From CAZPBN01 sp964584935 (GTDB lineage: Bacteria; Acidobacteriota; Aminicenantia; Aminicenantales; Aminicenantaceae): a stretch of DNA of 64,000 nucleotides. The notes beneath the pieces are model-generated. The model was not told the DNA's origin, did not search any database, and saw only the letters and a program-made list of their open reading frames with translations. Below, piece after piece: positions 59,858 to 64,000 of this stretch. A program made the translations under genes and the position numbers. The stretch's first letter is position 1. Every line of letters starts with the position of its first letter. The stretch lies in contig CAZPBN010000001.1 of NCBI GenBank assembly GCA_964584935.1, positions 238,921 to 302,920 of the forward strand, given 5' to 3'.

Positions 59858-62572
59858 ATGCATGATTCTTCAACGGATAAATGGTGGGGCAAGTCATCCC
59901 AGGATGTTCTTGAACAATTTGGGAGCTCTCAAAAAGAAGGACTCAACGCAAAGCAAATCAAAAAAAGAAAAACAAAATATGGCCTCAACCGGCTCATGGA
60001 AACAAAAAAGAAGAATATATTGGTGATCTGGACCAATCAGTTCAAGAGCTTTATCATCGGATTGCTTTTCACAGCTGCGGTGTTGTCTTTTGCATTTAAT
60101 GAGGTTGTTGAAGGAATCGCCATATCTGCAGTGATCATCATCAATGCTCTGATAGGCTTTTTTACAGAACTAAAGGCAGTCCGTTCTATGGAAGCATTGC
60201 AAAAATTAGGAGGGATTACCGCAAGAGTCCGTCGAGATGGAGAAATACGAGAAATTCATGCAGAGGAGATGGTTCCAGGCGATATCGTGATTGTGGAAGG
60301 GGGGGATGTGGTGACTGCGGATATTCGCTTGTTAGATGCCTCCAAACTTCAAGCGGATGAATCACCGTTAACTGGTGAATCTGTACCGGTGAGCAAAACA
60401 ATCGAATCGGTGAGCAATGAAGCCTCTTTAGCAGAAAGATCGAACATGCTTTTCAAAGGAACGGCTATAACCCGTGGATCAGGGGAAGGAGTGGTGGTGG
60501 AAACAGGTATGAAGACAGAGTTAGGAAAGATCTCGTCTCTGGTAGAGGAGGCTGGAGAAGAAACCACTCTGTTGGAAAGACAGCTCAATAAACTGGGACA
60601 CAAACTCATCTGGATCACTTTAGCCATAGCTTTAATAGTTGCCTTAAGCGGTATTATGGCTGGCAAAGCCACTTTTTTAATGATAGAGACCGCCATTGCG
60701 CTGGCCATCGCCGCCATTCCTGAAGGGCTGCCTATAGTGGCAACTATTGCTCTTGCCAGAGGGATGTGGAGAATGGCGAAACGGAATGCATTGATCAACA
60801 AGCTTTCGGCTGTGGAAACATTGGGTTCAATCAATGTCATTTTTACAGATAAAACCGGCACCATCACTGAAAATCGCATGACTGTGACTCAAATGATTCT
60901 TGAGTCCGGAACGGTCAACATCAACAAACAGTTTTTTAAACATGGAGAATCCTTACAACCTTTGAATGATTCCATTTTTAAACTGGCTTTAGAGACAGGC
61001 GTGCTTTGCAACAATGCCTATCTTCCGCAAAATGAAACATTTGATGAGGAAAAGGCTGTGGGAGAACCGCTGGAAGTCGCCTTATTGGTAGCCGCAGCCA
61101 AAGCAGGCCTCAAGAGGGATGACCTAAAGAAGAAATTACCTGAGTTGCGAGAAGAAGCTTTTGATTCGGATGTCATGATGATGGCCACTTTTCATAAACA
61201 GAAAAAAAAATATCGAGTCGCTGTTAAAGGAGCCCCAGAAAATGTCATTGATGCATGCTCTTTTCTTCAAACAGAAGCGGGGCAAGTGGAAATGAACGAT
61301 GAGAATCGCACAAAGTGGAGGGAGAAAAACAAAGAAATGGCTGAAAGGGGACTTCGTGTGCTGGCATTAGCCACCAAGACTGTTGATTCAGTGAAGGCTG
61401 CTCCTTATGATGGTCTCGTTTTTGTGGCATTGGTTGGAATGCTGGATCCTCCGAGGGAACTAGTCGCTGAAGCGATTCAGTCATGTAAAAACGCAGGGAT
61501 AAAGACCATTATGGTCACAGGAGACCAAGAAATCACAGCCCGCAATATTGGATTAGCCGTGGGATTGGTCAGTGAGTCCAAAGCAAAGGTGATTCACAGC
61601 AAAGAAATCCCGACTATTGGTGGGTTAAAGAGTGAAGAAAAAATTCAACAACTTCTTCAAACATCTATCTTTGCCAGGATCAGCCCCAAACAGAAATTAG
61701 ACCTGATTGATTTATACCAAAAAAAAGGAAACATTGTGGCTATGACAGGAGATGGAGTCAATGATGCTCCTGCTTTAAAAAAAGCAGATATCGGAGTAGC
61801 TATGGGAAAGAGGGGGACCCAGGTAGCCTGCGAAGCCTCAGACATGGTGCTCAAAGATGATGCTTTTTCGACTATTGTATCTGCTGTGGAGCAGGGACGG
61901 GTTATTTTTAACAATATACGGAGGTTCGTGATCTATCTCCTCTCATGCAATATAAGTGAGATTCTAACGGTCTTTCTTGCTTCTATGGTAAATGCTCCCC
62001 TTCCCATTTTGCCCCTGCAGATATTATTTCTTAATTTTGTAACAGATGTGTTCCCTGCACTGGCACTGGGAGCTGGAGAAGGAAACCCTGATATCATGAG
62101 GCAGCCTCCCCGGGACTCTAAAGAATCTATCATTACTCGAAGCAGATGGATTTTGATAGGGGGATATGGATTCATGATCACAGCAACAGTTCTTGGAGCA
62201 CTAGCTTTGGCATTAGTTTGCTTTGGTATGGCTGAAGAGCGCGCAGTAACCATCTCTTTTCTGACGCTGGCCTTTGCTCAATTGTGGCATGTCTTCAATA
62301 TGCGGGATAGGGATTCTCACCCTTTGTTTAATGATATAACTGGCAATTTTTATGTTTGGGGGGCTTTGCTCTTATGCAGCACCCTGCTGATTATGGTTGT
62401 CTATATACCTGTGCTGGCGGATGTCTTGAAGCTAGTTGATCCCGGTTTCAAAGGATGGACTTTGGTCTTAGGAATGAGTTTTTTACCCTATCTTATAGGA
62501 CAGATTTCCATTGAGCTAAAGGCAAAGAGAAAAAGAAATCGGATTGACGAAGGAAACAGGGATTTGTTTTAA
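59858..62572 (+). CDS. Cation-transporting P-type ATPase, P2A (Ca2+) type
   Basis: Pumps a cation, most likely Ca2+, across the inner membrane. It has 904 residues: N-terminal cation-ATPase domain (WWGKSSQDVLEQFGSS), actuator motif DESPLTGESVPVSK, M4 ion motif PEGLP (about 287), phosphorylated Asp331 in DKTGTITENRM, KGAPENVI in the nucleotide domain, and TGDGVNDAPALKKADIGVAMG. C-terminal helices include LQILFLNFVTDVFPALALGAGEGN. The gene is GC-richer than its neighbours. No regulator is adjacent. Confidence 0.93.
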   Translation: MHDSSTDKWWGKSSQDVLEQFGSSQKEGLNAKQIKKRKTKYGLNRLMETKKKNILVIWTNQFKSFIIGLLFTAAVLSFAFNEVVEGIAISAVIIINALIGFFTELKAVRSMEALQKLGGITARVRRDGEIREIHAEEMVPGDIVIVEGGDVVTADIRLLDASKLQADESPLTGESVPVSKTIESVSNEASLAERSNMLFKGTAITRGSGEGVVVETGMKTELGKISSLVEEAGEETTLLERQLNKLGHKLIWITLAIALIVALSGIMAGKATFLMIETAIALAIAAIPEGLPIVATIALARGMWRMAKRNALINKLSAVETLGSINVIFTDKTGTITENRMTVTQMILESGTVNINKQFFKHGESLQPLNDSIFKLALETGVLCNNAYLPQNETFDEEKAVGEPLEVALLVAAAKAGLKRDDLKKKLPELREEAFDSDVMMMATFHKQKKKYRVAVKGAPENVIDACSFLQTEAGQVEMNDENRTKWREKNKEMAERGLRVLALATKTVDSVKAAPYDGLVFVALVGMLDPPRELVAEAIQSCKNAGIKTIMVTGDQEITARNIGLAVGLVSESKAKVIHSKEIPTIGGLKSEEKIQQLLQTSIFARISPKQKLDLIDLYQKKGNIVAMTGDGVNDAPALKKADIGVAMGKRGTQVACEASDMVLKDDAFSTIVSAVEQGRVIFNNIRRFVIYLLSCNISEILTVFLASMVNAPLPILPLQILFLNFVTDVFPALALGAGEGNPDIMRQPPRDSKESIITRSRWILIGGYGFMITATVLGALALALVCFGMAEERAVTISFLTLAFAQLWHVFNMRDRDSHPLFNDITGNFYVWGALLLCSTLLIMVVYIPVLADVLKLVDPGFKGWTLVLGMSFLPYLIGQISIELKAKRKRNRIDEGNRDLF

Positions 62573-62650
62573 ATGTGAATATTATAAATGAAGCTTGGTG
62601 TATTCCACTTCCATTTCAATAAGATATTCCAGCCAAGCTGGGTAATGTTG

Positions 62651-63262
62651 CTATACAATTCCAGGTTTGAAGTATGCTTTACCAAAGGAAATCAAGGGAG
62701 TTAGGTAATAAATGATCATAAAGATAACGATTGCCACAATAATGGTAACCACAAAATAGGCGACTTCCTTGTCTTTGGATGGAGCTTTGATTTCCTTTAC
62801 GCCTAAAAACAGGATATACAGTGCATACAAGCTGGCAAGAGAGTATACAATTCTCAATTTAGGGATAATAATTAAAAGACCAAGAGCCCAGGAAACCGAT
62901 GAGGCATAAACAGCTACTTTCAATGAAGCCACCATATCTTTTTTACTGTTAAAGCTGGTCGCAAGAGCATCAATAATCAGACCTAGAAGGAATGCCCCTC
63001 CAACAATAAAAATATACTGAAAAATCAACCAGACTAAGGCTTGATCGATAGGATATCGCAAACTGATTCGACCATAAAAAACACCGATGAGAGTATATCC
63101 AATAAAACCAGCTAGAGCAGGTATGGCAGCAACAAAAATGGCATAATTCAGGAAAAGGTTGTTAATGGACGTCTCTTCATCCTTGATTTTTTTCCATTCA
63201 TTCTGAGGCTTAATGATCAGGTTGATTAATCTATCTTTAATAAATTTAAAATCACAGTTCAT
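62651..63262 (-). CDS. Yip1-domain membrane protein
   Basis: 203 residues from the ATG at 63262, chosen for the GGAGG just upstream; the open frame begins further up. A short cytoplasmic N-terminus containing LINLIIKPQNEWKKIKDEE, the typical Yip1/DUF1282 lead-in, precedes five helices. The role of bacterial Yip1 proteins is unknown. Convergent with the ATPase gene. Confidence 0.8.
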   Translation of the reverse strand: MNCDFKFIKDRLINLIIKPQNEWKKIKDEETSINNLFLNYAIFVAAIPALAGFIGYTLIGVFYGRISLRYPIDQALVWLIFQYIFIVGGAFLLGLIIDALATSFNSKKDMVASLKVAVYASSVSWALGLLIIIPKLRIVYSLASLYALYILFLGVKEIKAPSKDKEVAYFVVTIIVAIVIFMIIYYLTPLISFGKAYFKPGIV

Positions 63263-63281
63263 TTTTCCTCCATTTAGTTCA

Positions 63282-63310
63282 CTATTAGCAAAATATTTTT
63301 TCTTTGTCAA
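63282..63310 (-). promoter_or_regulatory. Promoter of the Yip1-domain gene
   Basis: Minus strand: perfect TTGACA (complement of 63305-63310), a 17-base spacer and TAATAG (complement of 63282-63287). The predicted start is about 13 bases before the ATG. Confidence 0.5.
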
Positions 63311-63431
63311 GAAAATATAAATTATACTCATATGGATTAAATTTAGGAATTTATAAGAGTACACTTTTGAAATTTAAGTCCTTCAAAATTATTTAGCTTT
63401 TATTGTATAAATGACAAACTATTTTTTACAA

Positions 63432-63460
63432 TTGACTTCTATACTTAATATTTTTATTAT
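63432..63460 (+). promoter_or_regulatory. Promoter of the PAS-domain gene
   Basis: TTGACT (63432-63437), a 17-base spacer and TATTAT (63455-63460): one mismatch in each box. The predicted start is about 63467. Confidence 0.6.
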
Positions 63461-63493
63461 AGATTTAATAGCCTTTTATTTTCTACAAAAAAA

Positions 63494-64000
63494 ATGACTA
63501 AAAAAAATAAAACCAAAGAACAACTCATGAAAGAAATAGAGAAACTCCATCAGAAAATCAAGGAACTTGAAAAAGCAGAAGAAGCTTTAAAGGAAAATGA
63601 AGAACTTTATTCTTCGGTGGTGGAAAACAGCAACGATGCCATCATTATCCATCATGACGGAATCATTAAGTTTGTAAATTCTGCGGTTTCTCAATTCATT
63701 GACATTCCGAAAAAAGAATTTATAGGAAAAAATATAACAGATTTTGTCCATCCTGATGACAGAGAGATTATTTTGGAACGATTCAAACAAAGAAAGGCTA
63801 GAAAAAAAGTTGAGAGCCTCTATGAAATTTCCTTGGTTAAAAAAGACGACTCTATTCTTCCTGCTGAGATTAATGTCTCCCTGATTCACTATCAGGGAAA
63901 ACCGGCGGGGCTGGTATTCATAAGAAACATCACGGAACGGAAAAAGATAGAAAAAGAACTGAAAGAAAGCGAAGCACGCTTCAGACGTTCAATCAATCAA
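63494..64000 (+). CDS. PAS-domain sensor protein, N-terminal part (runs off window)
   Basis: 169 codons with no stop before the window end. MTKKNKTKEQL begins a helical coiled coil (about 8-40, EIEKLHQKIKELEKAEEALKENEE), followed by a PAS domain (about 40-150: SSVVENSNDAIIIHHDGIIKFVNSAV, FVHPDDREIILERF, GLVFIRNITERKKIEKEL). The start of a second PAS (SEARFRRSINQ) is visible. No N-terminal membrane helix, so it is a cytoplasmic sensor, probably a histidine kinase or diguanylate cyclase; the output domain lies outside. No ribosome-binding site is evident. Confidence 0.85.
   Translation, partial: MTKKNKTKEQLMKEIEKLHQKIKELEKAEEALKENEELYSSVVENSNDAIIIHHDGIIKFVNSAVSQFIDIPKKEFIGKNITDFVHPDDREIILERFKQRKARKKVESLYEISLVKKDDSILPAEINVSLIHYQGKPAGLVFIRNITERKKIEKELKESEARFRRSINQ

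Noticed and set aside
60349..60879. 176-codon minus-strand frame inside the P-type ATPase gene
   Set aside because: Shadow of a strongly conserved coding sequence; no start signal and no known family.

Overview
This window is about 64 kb of AT-rich chromosome from a Gram-negative-type bacterium. TonB/ExbB/ExbD, RseP, a HtrA protease and exported aromatic-rich proteins point to an outer membrane. HypC/D/E hint at [NiFe]-hydrogenase maturation and so at an anaerobic or microaerobic life. The Gly/Val-repeat TonB linker, the FecR+DUF6600 protein, the CBM9-like exported protein and the long SecF P1 insert resemble uncultured Acidobacteriota/Aminicenantes-type bacteria. That placement is an inference of low to moderate confidence; no rRNA is present. 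Promoters close to TTGACA-N17-TATAAT are readable in front of many genes.

Layout. 1-5.7 kb: tgt (5' truncated)-yajC-secD-secF, then tonB-exbB-exbD. 5.7-9.7 kb: an accessory pair (ParB-like gene plus spore-photoproduct-lyase-like radical SAM gene), a divergent nucleoside-phosphorylase-like gene and a 2-hydroxyacid dehydrogenase. 9.7-15.1 kb: minus-strand uppS-cdsA-dxr-rseP and ispG (isoprenoid, lipid-carrier and envelope stress). 15.2-17.7 kb: hypC-hypD-hypE. 17.8-26.2 kb: a membrane-anchored glycosidase-like protein, UDP-glucose dehydrogenase, a FecR/DUF6600 protein, a histone-deacetylase-fold hydrolase and a B12-type radical SAM protein. 26.2-30.1 kb: smc and tRNA-Thr. 30.4-32.5 kb: a group II intron with its maturase. 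32.6-37.7 kb: a sulfatase-fold enzyme, a VanZ protein, a membrane protein and a CBM9-like exported protein. 37.9-44.3 kb: tRNA-His and the phoH-pgpH-ybeY-corC-era operon. 44.3-46.4 kb: a ribbon-helix-helix protein, sat and cysC (PAPS synthesis). 46.5-52.5 kb: PBP1A, tmk, htrA-dapF. 52.6-57 kb: the flippase-like gene-nrdR-hsp20-lon operon. 57.2-59.5 kb: two tRNA-Gln copies in a 128-bp direct repeat that bracket a tRNA-Leu 3' fragment and a B12-binding radical SAM gene. 59.9-64 kb: a P-type Ca2+-like ATPase, a Yip1 protein and the start of a PAS sensor protein.

Most striking signals: (1) two sigma-54-type promoters 13.6 kb apart, each with a TGT-N11-ACA dyad about 95-110 bp upstream of the predicted start, driving two exported proteins; (2) an orphan ParB-like gene coupled to an SPL-like radical SAM enzyme that lacks the canonical H-donor cysteine, next to a nested dyad; (3) a DapF homologue whose second catalytic cysteine is serine; (4) a duplicated tRNA-Gln locus with a truncated tRNA-Leu, the usual scar of an integrative element; (5) promoters that place the predicted start at or just before the start codon of uppS and of the flippase-like gene, suggesting leaderless mRNAs.
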